64,000 bases of DNA from Prevotella sp. (GTDB taxonomy: Bacteria > Bacteroidota > Bacteroidia > Bacteroidales > Bacteroidaceae), in NCBI GenBank assembly GCA_015060485.1, contig SUYI01000020.1, positions 1 through 64,000 on the forward strand. Reading direction: 5' to 3'. The position numbers and the translations under genes were made by a program. Under the pieces are notes generated by a model, which was given only the letters and a program-made list of their open reading frames with translations, searched no databases and had not been told where the DNA came from. Shown here piece after piece: positions 34,345 to 43,659 of this stretch; the first letter of the stretch is position 1, and every line of letters starts with the position of its first letter.

Positions 34345-34779
34345 TTATTTGGACTTAAAGGCAAAGAATCGCTGGCCAAGATAATTGAATACGATGAAAA
34401 GGCACATACCCAGCAGCATGGACACATTCTCCTGGATGGTTTTATTAAAGTCTGTGAGAATCCATTGCATCAATGGTTTTGCTATTCCGTATGCTAACAG
34501 ATAACAGCAAACAATATTGATGGTAAAACGGAACAGGGAAGCCCATCCTCGTTCGTGATATTGGAAAGTAAAATGCTTATTAAGAAAGTAGCTGCAGATG
34601 CTTCCAAAGAAGTAATTCGAGGCAGAAGAAACCCAATAACTCAGGTGGAAGACGTTGTAGAACACAAACATAATAGTGGTACCCACGATGGTATTAACGA
34701 CACCCACCATGACAAACTTCATGAAAGTCTTATCTGTAAACAGACCTACCTTATCTTTTAATGACGTCAATATGCTCAT
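34345..34779 (-). CDS. GtrA-family membrane protein
   Basis: Protein of 144 residues from ATG 34779 with four membrane helices and the GtrA opening FMKFVMVGVVNTIVGTTIMFVFYN, then SYFLNKHFTFQ. GtrA proteins are thought to flip lipid-linked sugars. It overlaps its upstream neighbour by 29 bp, so it may serve the same surface polysaccharide modification. Confidence 0.85.
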   Translation of the reverse strand: MSILTSLKDKVGLFTDKTFMKFVMVGVVNTIVGTTIMFVFYNVFHLSYWVSSASNYFFGSICSYFLNKHFTFQYHERGWASLFRFTINIVCCYLLAYGIAKPLMQWILTDFNKTIQENVSMLLGMCLFIVFNYLGQRFFAFKSK

Positions 34780-36184
34780 GATCAACTATCCACACACAAT
34801 CATGTTGTTGTTTATTAAGTGTTTCCAATCCTAACTCCTTCGCAATTCTGAAGGCATCAGCAGAGCGTTCTATCGTTGTGTCCTCAATGACTTCAGGCCA
34901 TTGGTAATTCGTTTCATATTGTGCTGCGAGTCCCCATCCGAAAGCCTCGTTGGGAATAACACAGAAGGAAGACAGTTTCGGATAGTCATCTTCTATGATA
35001 ATGACATAAACACTATCAACAGGTTCCCCCGTTTTTTGAATAGCATCCTTTGCCATATTCTTTCCTACAAGGCCTGATTTTACCGATGCGTCAATTAAAT
35101 GAATATCGATAAGTATCGCAGCAATAATCCATAAGACGAAGGCAAAGGCAACAGGTTTCAGATGGTCCACCCGACTGATAGAAAAAGCCATAAAGACAGC
35201 AATCATAGCCAATCCTGCATAAGTGTGCATCATGCTGAAGACAGTGCCTAAATGTGGAGCTACTGCTATCAGCAGACAAACGAAAGTACAGACCATTTTC
35301 TTGTTCGAAAACTTTTTAATGTTACGAAGGAAAACAAAATATAAGAATGGTGCTGTCAGTAGGAAGGAAATAGCTGCCAACAACAGATTCCTACTAGGCT
35401 GATGAAGCAGATAAATATAGTCTACAGTGATGAATGACGTGAAAAAGAATTTGACGACGTTCTTGACAATTTTAAATTCTTCAGGCACGTATTCTGGATG
35501 GATAGTGATGTCTTTAGGAAGCAATAGAATCGCCAAAGCATAAGCAGCCATAATAGCTGTGCCTACAAGTAAATCTCTTTTTAACGTCTTCGTTTCTATC
35601 AAGCCAAAGCCATAAGCAAGAATAGGACATATCCAAGCCCACATCAATCCGTTTTCCTTGAAGAGCGTAGCCAGGAAAACCAAGCTGATCCAGACGATAT
35701 ATTTTCCTTTTTTCAGCTTACAATATAACAAAAAGGCTATGATACCACAGGTAAGTGCATAGACTTGATTCTGGCTGTCAATAGCTGATACAGTAGCCAT
35801 TGTAGCTGGAGACAGGAAAAAGCATAAAGTGGAAATATTCTTGGCCGACTGCTTGAAGTCAAGCATTGTCAATAAGCGATAGACAGCCAACGAACAGAAC
35901 AGATGGCCTATGACTACCAGCACATGATTAAAGGTAGGCCATAAAGTCTGTGGATTACGTCCTACGATATACCCTATCCACGTGTCAAAAGGTCGCCAAT
36001 GATACCCGTAGAAGAAGAAATGCTCCTTGATGAAAAAGGGATTGAAATCAGGTTTTGTAGTTCCTGCCCAGTCATCATGTGTAGGCAAAATAGGTAAGAC
36101 AGCGCACAGCAAAATAGGCGTCAGAACAAAGATGATAACAATGCTCCAATGCTGTTTAATCAGTTGACGATAGCTATTTTGCAT
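34751..36184 (-). CDS. Polytopic membrane protein, possible glycosyltransferase
   Basis: Protein of 477 residues with about ten membrane helices, an early THDDWAG acidic motif after the first helix and a soluble C-terminal domain of about 110 residues. The acidic motif after helix 1 resembles GT-C type transferases, and the next gene is GtrA-like, but the family is not certain. It overlaps the end of porZ by 25 bp. Confidence 0.6.
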   Translation of the reverse strand: MQNSYRQLIKQHWSIVIIFVLTPILLCAVLPILPTHDDWAGTTKPDFNPFFIKEHFFFYGYHWRPFDTWIGYIVGRNPQTLWPTFNHVLVVIGHLFCSLAVYRLLTMLDFKQSAKNISTLCFFLSPATMATVSAIDSQNQVYALTCGIIAFLLYCKLKKGKYIVWISLVFLATLFKENGLMWAWICPILAYGFGLIETKTLKRDLLVGTAIMAAYALAILLLPKDITIHPEYVPEEFKIVKNVVKFFFTSFITVDYIYLLHQPSRNLLLAAISFLLTAPFLYFVFLRNIKKFSNKKMVCTFVCLLIAVAPHLGTVFSMMHTYAGLAMIAVFMAFSISRVDHLKPVAFAFVLWIIAAILIDIHLIDASVKSGLVGKNMAKDAIQKTGEPVDSVYVIIIEDDYPKLSSFCVIPNEAFGWGLAAQYETNYQWPEVIEDTTIERSADAFRIAKELGLETLNKQQHDCVWIVDHEHIDVIKR

Positions 36185-38058
36185 ACAGTTCCCTTTTCAC
36201 CGCTTTTTGTTGCTGTCATGACCATATATACGCCACTGGCCACTCTCCTACCCTTTTGGTCATGACCATCCCACGTAAACGTACCTCCATTGCTTCTGCC
36301 TTGTGCTACCAAAGCACCATTAGACGATACTATTTTAACGTCTGCATCATAGGTAAGTCCTGTAATCGTTATGAGTCCGGTATAGCCAGGATCAACGGGA
36401 TTAGGATAGGCCCAAACGTTATCACTGCTCATTTCGGAATTGGTTTCTGTAGCATCGCTGATATATGAGCAGAGTCCGTTTTCTGTACCGAAGAATACCT
36501 CACCCGATGTTTGATTCATTGCTACAGACAGCACCGTATTCGAAAGCAATGGACTGTTGTCGACAGTAAAGTGCTGTAATTGCGTCAGGTTGTCTGCACT
36601 AATCAGATAGACTCCATTACCATTGGTGGCAAACCATTTGCGTCCCGCTCCGTCAATGGCTATGCTGCTGATGTCAATACCAGCAAGCAGATAGTCAGCA
36701 TAGTTGGTACCGTCATTGCGAGGCACCTTTACTTGGGTAAACGTGGAACCATTCTGATTAATTACATTTCTTTCCAGCATAAAAGGTCCCATATCGGTAC
36801 CTATCCAGATGTTTTTGTTCAGGTCTTCAACAACACATCGTACACCTTGGTGAAGACTGGTGGGAGTATCGTCCTGATTGACGAATACCTCGTAGGCCTT
36901 GATAGCATCTGTCTGCATATTGTACTGATACAAAGCAGGCAGTACCCAGTTGTTGTTGGTAAACCACATCGTCCCCTGGCTGTCAATCATCATACTGCCT
37001 AACTCGCCATTACTCCTGTTCTTAATGGTACCACGATTCAGCTTCATCAGTTCTGAATGGTTCAGCTTCGTAAACACCCCATTGGTATATTTGAACAGCG
37101 CAGTTGTTGGTGCAGAACTGTTCAGAGCCCAGAGCGTTCCTTCCTGGTCGAATTTAGTGCCTGTAACTAACTGGTATTCCCTATTCACTCCGTCAAAAGG
37201 CTCGATAGGACTATTACCTTTATCATAGTATTTCACGAAGTTTCCATTCAAATACTCATACAATCCGTTGCCTGCTCCCACAAAGACATGGTCTCCTTGT
37301 GTGGTTTGTTGTACGTCCAGACAAAGAGCTCCTTGGAAGGCTACACCTGTCGTACTGCTGATGTTTGAGTCCTGATATAACAGCCAGTTATTACCATCCC
37401 ACACCTGAATGGTTGCTGGTGCAGCATAACTGCCCCCGCAGGTGTAAAGCTTACCATTGATGAAACGTATAAAACCAAAGGCATTATGCTTGGGTCCACC
37501 AGGCTGTAATTTGCTGACAGTCTCATAGTATTTATCGTAGTCACTATTGTCCTCATCGGGTAGCGTAGTAGGATAATCAGGATGGTTAGGTGTATAGCTT
37601 TCAGCAATTTCAGCACGCTGCACGTTAACCTTAACGATACCAAAGCCGCAGACCAGATAGGCATAGACACCATCAATACGAATACTGCTTACGGTCTTGT
37701 CTCCAGTCATTACTTTTGTATAAAGGTCGCTGATGTTGGTAATGTTTCCATTGTTTTCAATGAGGTCGATGTTTGAGTTCTTGTAGACAGCGACGAGTCG
37801 TTTGGCTTTCGGACACCATGCAATGTGGGTAATATTGGTGTCAGTCAGACCGTTTACCCTGTCGTAAGTGACAACAGACTGGTCGTTTTTGTTATACTGA
37901 TAGAGGCCATTTGAAGCCAGTACGAATATATCATCCCCTGCAGCCTGAATTTGTTGGATATCATGATAGGCCAGATAATTGCGCCAAGTGCCAATCTGTG
38001 CAGTTGACAGTTGACAGTTGACAATTGACAATAGCAGGGCGATGATGACTTTCTTCAT
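36160..38058 (-). CDS. porZ: PorZ-like type IX secretion component
   Basis: Secreted protein of 632 residues: signal peptide, then two-component-regulator-type beta-propeller repeats (TWRNYLAYHDIQQIQAAGDD, VNGLTDTNITHIAWCPKAK, IWIGTDMGPFMLERN, GRKWFATNGNGVYLI) and a C-terminal domain (VWAYPNPVDPGY to GVYMVMTATK). This is the layout of PorZ, which brings anionic LPS to the type IX sortase. The signal peptide is partly coded by a 7-bp repeat. It starts 5 bp after rdgB, in the leuS-yitT-rdgB-porZ cluster. Confidence 0.85.
   Translation of the reverse strand: MKKVIIALLLSIVNCQLSTAQIGTWRNYLAYHDIQQIQAAGDDIFVLASNGLYQYNKNDQSVVTYDRVNGLTDTNITHIAWCPKAKRLVAVYKNSNIDLIENNGNITNISDLYTKVMTGDKTVSSIRIDGVYAYLVCGFGIVKVNVQRAEIAESYTPNHPDYPTTLPDEDNSDYDKYYETVSKLQPGGPKHNAFGFIRFINGKLYTCGGSYAAPATIQVWDGNNWLLYQDSNISSTTGVAFQGALCLDVQQTTQGDHVFVGAGNGLYEYLNGNFVKYYDKGNSPIEPFDGVNREYQLVTGTKFDQEGTLWALNSSAPTTALFKYTNGVFTKLNHSELMKLNRGTIKNRSNGELGSMMIDSQGTMWFTNNNWVLPALYQYNMQTDAIKAYEVFVNQDDTPTSLHQGVRCVVEDLNKNIWIGTDMGPFMLERNVINQNGSTFTQVKVPRNDGTNYADYLLAGIDISSIAIDGAGRKWFATNGNGVYLISADNLTQLQHFTVDNSPLLSNTVLSVAMNQTSGEVFFGTENGLCSYISDATETNSEMSSDNVWAYPNPVDPGYTGLITITGLTYDADVKIVSSNGALVAQGRSNGGTFTWDGHDQKGRRVASGVYMVMTATKSGEKGTVCKIAIVN
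38001..38032. repeat. 7-bp tandem repeat coding part of the PorZ signal peptide
   Basis: CAGTTGA three times, then CAATTGA and CAAT. On the coding strand this gives the VNCQLSTAQ end of the signal peptide. See also 31955. Confidence 0.75.
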
Positions 38059-38062
38059 AGCT

Positions 38063-38641
38063 TTACAAGGTGTTTAGGTAATCTGCTAATTTCTGACTGG
38101 CGCGAGCACGATGGCTGATTTGGTTCTTGATGTCAAGCCCCAGTTCAGCAAAGGTCTTGTTGTATCCTTCAGGCTGGAAGATGGGGTCATAGCCAAAGCC
38201 CTCTCCTCCCCTACGCTCTTTGATGATCTCACCATTCACGATACCTTCGAAGGTTTTTACCTTACCATCGATGATAAGGGCGATAACCGTGCGGAAACGA
38301 GCCTTGCGATTGTCCTTGTTCTCCAACTCGTGAAGCAGCTTCTTCATGTTGGCATCCGAGTCATGCCCTACTCCACCGGCATAGCGGGCGCTGTAGACGC
38401 CAGGAGCACCTCCTAAAGCCTCTACCTCGAGTCCCGTATCGTCGGAAAAACAGTTCAGGTGGTAGGTGTCGTAGATATATTTTGCCTTGATGAGCGCATT
38501 CTCGTTGAGCGTCTGTCCATTTTCCGGAATATCCTTATGACAGCCAATGTCCTCAAGCGATACCACCTCAAAACGATTTCCCAGAATATTCCTGATCTCA
38601 GACAGTTTGTGCTGATTGTTTGTTGCAAAGACGATTTTCAT
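38063..38641 (-). CDS. rdgB: RdgB, non-canonical purine NTP pyrophosphatase
   Basis: Part of the fused frame, with its own ATG at 38641 and an AGAAGGAAAG ribosome-binding-like sequence just before it, so a free RdgB of 192 residues can also be made. It hydrolyses ITP, dITP and XTP to keep them out of nucleic acids. Family blocks: [64 protein letters not shown] and ISHRARA. Complete and of normal length. Confidence 0.9.
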   Translation of the reverse strand: MKIVFATNNQHKLSEIRNILGNRFEVVSLEDIGCHKDIPENGQTLNENALIKAKYIYDTYHLNCFSDDTGLEVEALGGAPGVYSARYAGGVGHDSDANMKKLLHELENKDNRKARFRTVIALIIDGKVKTFEGIVNGEIIKERRGGEGFGYDPIFQPEGYNKTFAELGLDIKNQISHRARASQKLADYLNTL

Positions 38642-39574
38642 TTTCTTTCCTTCTTTGATTTTCACTCTCATCTCGTCAAACCCCTCGCCATAGACACCAA
38701 TAACACTCGATTGTGATACAAAAGCGTTGGGGTCGATAATCTTAATCAGGCGGAAGATATTGATACTCTCGTTTTTCTTGGCCAGAATACACAGCACCTT
38801 ACTCTTCTTGCCCGTATACCAGCCGTGTCCATCGAGAATGGTAACGCCATGATTCATCTGAGTGCCAATGGCATTGGCTATCTCCTGCCATTTCTGGGAG
38901 AAAATCATAAACTGTACAGACTGTCTGCGGGCATTCATCACATAGTCGAGCGTATAGTTCTCCATAGCCATCACACAGAAGCCGAACATCACCTTATGGG
39001 CACGTTCCAGATAGGTGCCAAACTGTGGGAAGAACATACAGGAACCAATGATGCAGAAGTCAGCAGCAATCAGCACATTACCCAGCGAAACACCAGGATG
39101 GAACTTATTCACAGAGGCAGCAATCACGTCAGTACCGCCCGTCGATCCATTATTCATGAAGACTGTGGCCAAAGCGATACCCGTCAGTACACAACCAATA
39201 ATCATCGACATGAAATCCTGCCCCTCGCCCATCAGTTTAAATGGCAGTCCATTCTCCTGCTTGGGAATGATATCCTGGGCAAACTTCAGCATGAAGTAAA
39301 GTGTAAAGATGGCAAAAATGGTCTTCATCAGGAATTTCCATCCCAATATCTTTAGCGCTACGACAAGCAGAATACCATTGATGATGATATAGGTGTTCTC
39401 GAGATGGAATCCTGTGGCGTAATAGATAATAGCCGACAGACCCGTCACACCCCCAGCAACAATCTGGTAGGGCATCAGGAAAACGGTAAAGGCGATGGTG
39501 TATATAGCAAGGCCAAGGGCTATAAAGAAATAGTCCCTGGTCTCGTTAAGGATTATTTTATGATCCAGTGTCAT
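38063..39574 (-). CDS. YitT-family membrane protein fused in frame to RdgB
   Basis: One frame of 503 residues holds two proteins. Residues 1-311 are YitT-like: five or six membrane helices ([45 protein letters not shown]) and a DUF2179 tail ([32 protein letters not shown]). Residues 312-503 are a full RdgB. No stop separates them; a short basic link VKIKEGKK joins them. The start directly abuts the leuS stop (TAAATG). YitT and RdgB are separate proteins elsewhere, so this is a true fusion, a lost stop, or a sequencing error. Confidence 0.75.
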   Translation of the reverse strand: MTLDHKIILNETRDYFFIALGLAIYTIAFTVFLMPYQIVAGGVTGLSAIIYYATGFHLENTYIIINGILLVVALKILGWKFLMKTIFAIFTLYFMLKFAQDIIPKQENGLPFKLMGEGQDFMSMIIGCVLTGIALATVFMNNGSTGGTDVIAASVNKFHPGVSLGNVLIAADFCIIGSCMFFPQFGTYLERAHKVMFGFCVMAMENYTLDYVMNARRQSVQFMIFSQKWQEIANAIGTQMNHGVTILDGHGWYTGKKSKVLCILAKKNESINIFRLIKIIDPNAFVSQSSVIGVYGEGFDEMRVKIKEGKKMKIVFATNNQHKLSEIRNILGNRFEVVSLEDIGCHKDIPENGQTLNENALIKAKYIYDTYHLNCFSDDTGLEVEALGGAPGVYSARYAGGVGHDSDANMKKLLHELENKDNRKARFRTVIALIIDGKVKTFEGIVNGEIIKERRGGEGFGYDPIFQPEGYNKTFAELGLDIKNQISHRARASQKLADYLNTL

Positions 39575-42421
39575 TTACTTCTTAAACACGATGTTCACCA
39601 TACGCTTAGGGACGATGATAACCTTCAGAATTTCTCCTTCGATATACTTCGCTGAGCGCTCGTCAGCCTTCACAGCAGCCTCGATGGTAGCATTGTCAGC
39701 ATCAGCGGGAAACTCTATTTCGAATCGAGTCTTACCATTAAAGGCAACACCCAGTTTGACGCTGTTTTCGACGAGATATTCCTCGTTCCATTCAGGCCAC
39801 TTAGCATCGCAGACACTACCCTGCTCGCCCAAAGCCTCCCACAACTCTTCAGCGATATGAGGTGCAAACGGAGCGATGAGGGTGACCAGTATGCGAAGGA
39901 CGTCGCGGTTCTTGCATTTCTGCTGAGCCAGTTCATTGACGCAAATCATAAAGGCTGAGATAGAGGTGTTGTACGAGAATACCTCAATGTCCTGCGTCAC
40001 CTTCTTGATGAGCTTATGGACACTCTTCAGAGCCTCCTTCGTGGGCTGTTTGTAGTCAATCAAAAGCCTGCCTTCAGGATTCTCACGGCTATTGCCATAG
40101 AACAGCGCCCAGAACTTCTTCAGGAAGCGGTGGCAGCCGTCGATACCATTGGTATCCCAAGGCTTCGACTGCTCTACAGGACCCAGGAACATCTCGTAGA
40201 GACGCAGGGTGTCAGCACCATACTTCTCGACGATCATATCCGGATTGACGACGTTGAACATCGATTTCGACATCTTCTCTACGGCCCAACCACAAACGTA
40301 CTTGCCATCCTCGAGAATAAACTCTGCGTTGTTATATTCCGGGCGCCAAGCCTTGAAGGCCTCAATGTCGAGCACATCTGCAGAGACGATGTTGACGTCT
40401 ACGTGGATAGGTGTGGTGGTGTACTTGTCCTTCAGTCCGAAACTGACGAACTTACCCTTGTCAGCACCCTCATCCTCGATGCGATAAACGAAGTTCGAGC
40501 GACCCTGAATCATACCCTGATTGACAAGCTTCTTGAAGGGCTCGTCCTCGCAAGAGTAACCAGAGTCATAGAGGAACTTGTTCCAGAAACGAGAGTAAAT
40601 CAAGTGGCCCGTAGCGTGCTCCGTACCGCCTACATAGAGGTCTACATTGCGCCAGTACTCGTCAGCATCGCGACTGACGAGGGCCTTCTCGTTCTTGGGG
40701 TCCATATAGCGCAGATAGTAAGCAGAGCTTCCAGCGAAACCAGGCATCGTGTTCAGCTCCAAGGGGAAGACGCTCTTATTGTCGATAAGCGACTTATCGA
40801 CCACAGTGTCGGTCTTGGTATCCCAAGCCCACATCTTAGCACGACCCAATGGTGGCTCACCAGTCTCTGTGGGCTTGTATTCATCGATTTCAGGAAGCTC
40901 CAAAGGCAGACACTCCTTGGGAATCATATAGGGCATATCGTCCTTGTAGTACACGGGGAACGGCTCACCCCAGTAACGCTGACGAGAGAAGATGGCGTCG
41001 CGCAGACGATAGTTCACCTTCACACGTCCAAGCCCTTGTTCAGTCACGAATTTCTTCGTAGCAGCGATGGCCTCCTTGACAGTCAGTCCGTTGAGGCTGA
41101 ACTTAGCTGAAGCAGAGTTGCACATGATACCTTCCTTGGCATCGTAGCTTTCCTCAGAGACATCAGCACCCTCGATCAGCGGAATGATGGGCAGACCAAA
41201 GTGCTTGGCGAAGGCATAGTCACGCGAGTCGTGAGCAGGTACAGCCATGATGGCACCAGTACCATAACCAGCCAATACGTATTCTGCAATCCAGATGGGG
41301 ATCTTTTCGTCAGTAAATGGATTGATGGCGTAAGAACCGGAGAACACACCAGTCACCTTGTGGTCCATCTGACGATCGCGCTCTGTGCGCTTCTTCACGT
41401 AGTCAAGGTACTTTTCGACTTCTTCTTTCTGATCAGGAGTAGTCAGTTCTGCAACGAGTTCTGATTCAGGCGCCAACACCATGAAGGTCACACCAAACAT
41501 CGTATCAGCACGCGTGGTGAAGATGGTGAAGTGCTTATCGCTATCTGCTACATTAAACTCGACCTCAGTACCCTCAGAACGACCAATCCAGTTGCGCTGG
41601 GTCTCCTTCAGCGAGTCTGTCCAGTCAATCTCCTCCAGTCCATCGAGCAGACGCTGGGCATAGGCTGAGACACGCAGACACCACTGGCGCATCTTCTTCT
41701 GTACCACAGGATAGCCGCCACGAACCGAGACGCCATCGACAACCTCATCGTTAGCCAATACGGTTCCCAGTTTCGGGCACCAGTTCACCATCGTGTCTGC
41801 CAGATAGGCAATACGATAGTTCATCAGCACCTCCTGCTTCTTCTTCTCCGAGAAGCTGGCCCAGTCAGAGGCGGTGAAGTGCAGCTCCTCTGTTCCGAGT
41901 GCGCCACATCCCTCAGTACCCATCAACTCGAAGTGCTCGATGAGCTTGATGGTTGGCTGAGCCTTCTGCGAAGAGAGGCTGTAGTAGCTCTTGAACATGC
42001 GCTGGAAGGCCCACTGCGTCCACTTGTAATAGATGGGGTCACAAGTACGAACCTCGCGCTCCCAGTCGAACGAGAAACCAATCTTATCCAGCTGACTTCT
42101 ATATCTGTCAATGTTCTCGAACGTCGTCTTTTCAGGATGCTGACCCGTCTGGATAGCATATTGCTCAGCAGGCAGTCCATAAGCGTCGTAACCCATGGGG
42201 TTCAGCACGTTGAAGCCCTGCTGACGCTTGTAGCGGGCATAGATGTCTGAGGCAATATAGCCGAGAGGATGACCTACGTGCAGACCAGCTCCACTGGGGT
42301 AGGGGAACATGTTCAGCACGTAGAACTTCTTCTTATTCGTATCCTCCACTACGCGATAGGTGCCATTTTCCACCCAGCGCTTCTGCCATTTCTGTTCAAT
42401 GTCTCTAAAGTTGTATTCCAT
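39575..42421 (-). CDS. leuS: Leucyl-tRNA synthetase
   Basis: Class I synthetase of 948 residues. HIGH-type motif [10 protein letters not shown] near residue 48, KMSKS ([14 protein letters not shown]) near 715, an editing insert between them ([18 protein letters not shown] block, here [18 protein letters not shown]), and a C-terminal anticodon domain. It starts the leftward cluster leuS-yitT/rdgB-porZ; its stop codon touches the next ATG. Confidence 0.97.
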   Translation of the reverse strand: MEYNFRDIEQKWQKRWVENGTYRVVEDTNKKKFYVLNMFPYPSGAGLHVGHPLGYIASDIYARYKRQQGFNVLNPMGYDAYGLPAEQYAIQTGQHPEKTTFENIDRYRSQLDKIGFSFDWEREVRTCDPIYYKWTQWAFQRMFKSYYSLSSQKAQPTIKLIEHFELMGTEGCGALGTEELHFTASDWASFSEKKKQEVLMNYRIAYLADTMVNWCPKLGTVLANDEVVDGVSVRGGYPVVQKKMRQWCLRVSAYAQRLLDGLEEIDWTDSLKETQRNWIGRSEGTEVEFNVADSDKHFTIFTTRADTMFGVTFMVLAPESELVAELTTPDQKEEVEKYLDYVKKRTERDRQMDHKVTGVFSGSYAINPFTDEKIPIWIAEYVLAGYGTGAIMAVPAHDSRDYAFAKHFGLPIIPLIEGADVSEESYDAKEGIMCNSASAKFSLNGLTVKEAIAATKKFVTEQGLGRVKVNYRLRDAIFSRQRYWGEPFPVYYKDDMPYMIPKECLPLELPEIDEYKPTETGEPPLGRAKMWAWDTKTDTVVDKSLIDNKSVFPLELNTMPGFAGSSAYYLRYMDPKNEKALVSRDADEYWRNVDLYVGGTEHATGHLIYSRFWNKFLYDSGYSCEDEPFKKLVNQGMIQGRSNFVYRIEDEGADKGKFVSFGLKDKYTTTPIHVDVNIVSADVLDIEAFKAWRPEYNNAEFILEDGKYVCGWAVEKMSKSMFNVVNPDMIVEKYGADTLRLYEMFLGPVEQSKPWDTNGIDGCHRFLKKFWALFYGNSRENPEGRLLIDYKQPTKEALKSVHKLIKKVTQDIEVFSYNTSISAFMICVNELAQQKCKNRDVLRILVTLIAPFAPHIAEELWEALGEQGSVCDAKWPEWNEEYLVENSVKLGVAFNGKTRFEIEFPADADNATIEAAVKADERSAKYIEGEILKVIIVPKRMVNIVFKK

Positions 42422-42450
42422 ATCTTTTCAGTTTTTTGTCCTTTTAGCCT

Positions 42451-42459
42451 GCAAAAGTA
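42451..42459 (-). promoter_or_regulatory. -7 promoter element of leuS
   Basis: TACTTTTGC on the minus strand fits TAnnTTTG; it lies 30 bp before the leuS ATG at 42421. Confidence 0.65.
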
Positions 42460-42490
42460 CACATTATCTTTCAGATAACCAACGGAAAAA

Positions 42491-43519
42491 TCACTTTTTT
42501 AGTATCTTCTTCACCGTTCCGTTCTTTATTTTCACGATATTCACGCCTCTCTGCATCTGATAAAGCTGTCTTCCGTCGACGGAAAATACGGCTTCAGGCG
42601 CTTGGTCGTCAGTCGGCGAGAGGGTCGTGATGCCTGTTGTGTTATAGTTGTCGTAGCTGAAGGCCGTCTCCTTTTTGTCGCCCCAGATGTATTCCTCCAA
42701 ACCGGGATAGTCGATAAAGGGGTTGCGGTTGTTCTGAATACCCCACACCGCATTATTCCGGTTCGTCTCCTTCTCGCTCACAGGGTCACTCTTCGCCCAT
42801 TTCAGCAGCATCTCCAACTGCCAGTCGCTCAATCCCGGGTAGGTCTTGCCGTCGAGGGTGGGCTGTGACTCTGCATAGTTGGTATACCAGTCTGATATCT
42901 TTTCCTCATAGCACGTCACCATATAAAAGTAAGTGCGGGCAAAGTCGCCCTTATAGAGGTCGTTGGGCTCGAAGACAGTACCTTCATAGCCCGGATAGGT
43001 ACATTTTCCTAGCTTGCTGAAGTCGTTGGCAGACTTAAAGCTTTCGCCATTCGTTTCGCCAAAAGGATAGTTTGCACGTTTGTTGTTGACCAACTTGTCT
43101 GTAGGGTACATGTGGTGCAGGTCAGTATACATCGGCATCACTTTGGCACCAAACCAGCTGTTGGGCCAAGAATGCTCGCGGTTGTAGTATTCGCCCTCGG
43201 TAGTGCCTCCGCTGCCTTTGTCCTGATCCGTAACAAACTCAAAGTCGCGTTTGTTCGAATACATGTCCCATACCTTGCCGTTCTCTTTCTTGTCCGTCGT
43301 CTGGAAGTGAGTCCACAGGGCCTTATAGGCTGTATTTAGGTCTCCTCCTTCATTGCGGTCATAAATAATTTTACACAGCGCTGTTTTCAACTCTGCGCCT
43401 TTTTTGCCGTCAGCAGCCTTGTAATACTCGCCCGAATTGTTGGGACCCTGGGCAAAACCTATTGCGATTGAAAGCATGAACAGCACCACAGTCATCATGA
43501 TTAGTCTATCAAGTTTCAT
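42491..43519 (-). CDS. Secreted endonuclease I-family nuclease
   Basis: Protein of 342 residues with signal peptide (cut near GFA-Q), a beta-beta-alpha-metal nuclease core (YNREHSWPNSWFG, TDLHHMYPTDKLVNNKRANYPFG, DFARTYFYM) and a C-terminal tail GRQLYQMQRGVNIVKIKNG followed by TVKKILKK. It should degrade external DNA or RNA. The tail matches that of the BspA-like fragment at 31190, a likely sorting or surface signal. Transcribed divergently from mutS. Confidence 0.87.
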   Translation of the reverse strand: MKLDRLIMMTVVLFMLSIAIGFAQGPNNSGEYYKAADGKKGAELKTALCKIIYDRNEGGDLNTAYKALWTHFQTTDKKENGKVWDMYSNKRDFEFVTDQDKGSGGTTEGEYYNREHSWPNSWFGAKVMPMYTDLHHMYPTDKLVNNKRANYPFGETNGESFKSANDFSKLGKCTYPGYEGTVFEPNDLYKGDFARTYFYMVTCYEEKISDWYTNYAESQPTLDGKTYPGLSDWQLEMLLKWAKSDPVSEKETNRNNAVWGIQNNRNPFIDYPGLEEYIWGDKKETAFSYDNYNTTGITTLSPTDDQAPEAVFSVDGRQLYQMQRGVNIVKIKNGTVKKILKK

Positions 43520-43551
43520 AAGCGTTTGTGTTTTTAGTTACATACTGTTTG

Positions 43552-43560
43552 CAAAGGTAA
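43552..43560 (-). promoter_or_regulatory. -7 promoter element of the endonuclease I gene
   Basis: TACCTTTGC on the minus strand, 33 bp before the ATG at 43519; it shares the intergenic region with the mutS promoter. Confidence 0.65.
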
Positions 43561-43633
43561 GAAAAAAAAACGAAAAATGCAAATACAGTCATCAAATCAG
43601 CGTGAAAGTTATGAATAATTCCAAAAAAATGAT

Positions 43634-43641
43634 TATCTTTG
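43634..43641 (+). promoter_or_regulatory. -7 promoter element of mutS
   Basis: TATCTTTG within AAATGATTATCTTTGCA, the same 17 bases as in the rteA promoter. Predicted start near 43648, about 12 bases before the ATG. Confidence 0.7.
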
Positions 43642-43659
43642 CAAGCAAAATCGTAAACG

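Noticed and set aside
40016..41110. 364-codon frame antisense to leuS
   Set aside because: Shadow of a conserved synthetase gene; no promoter and no protein motif.
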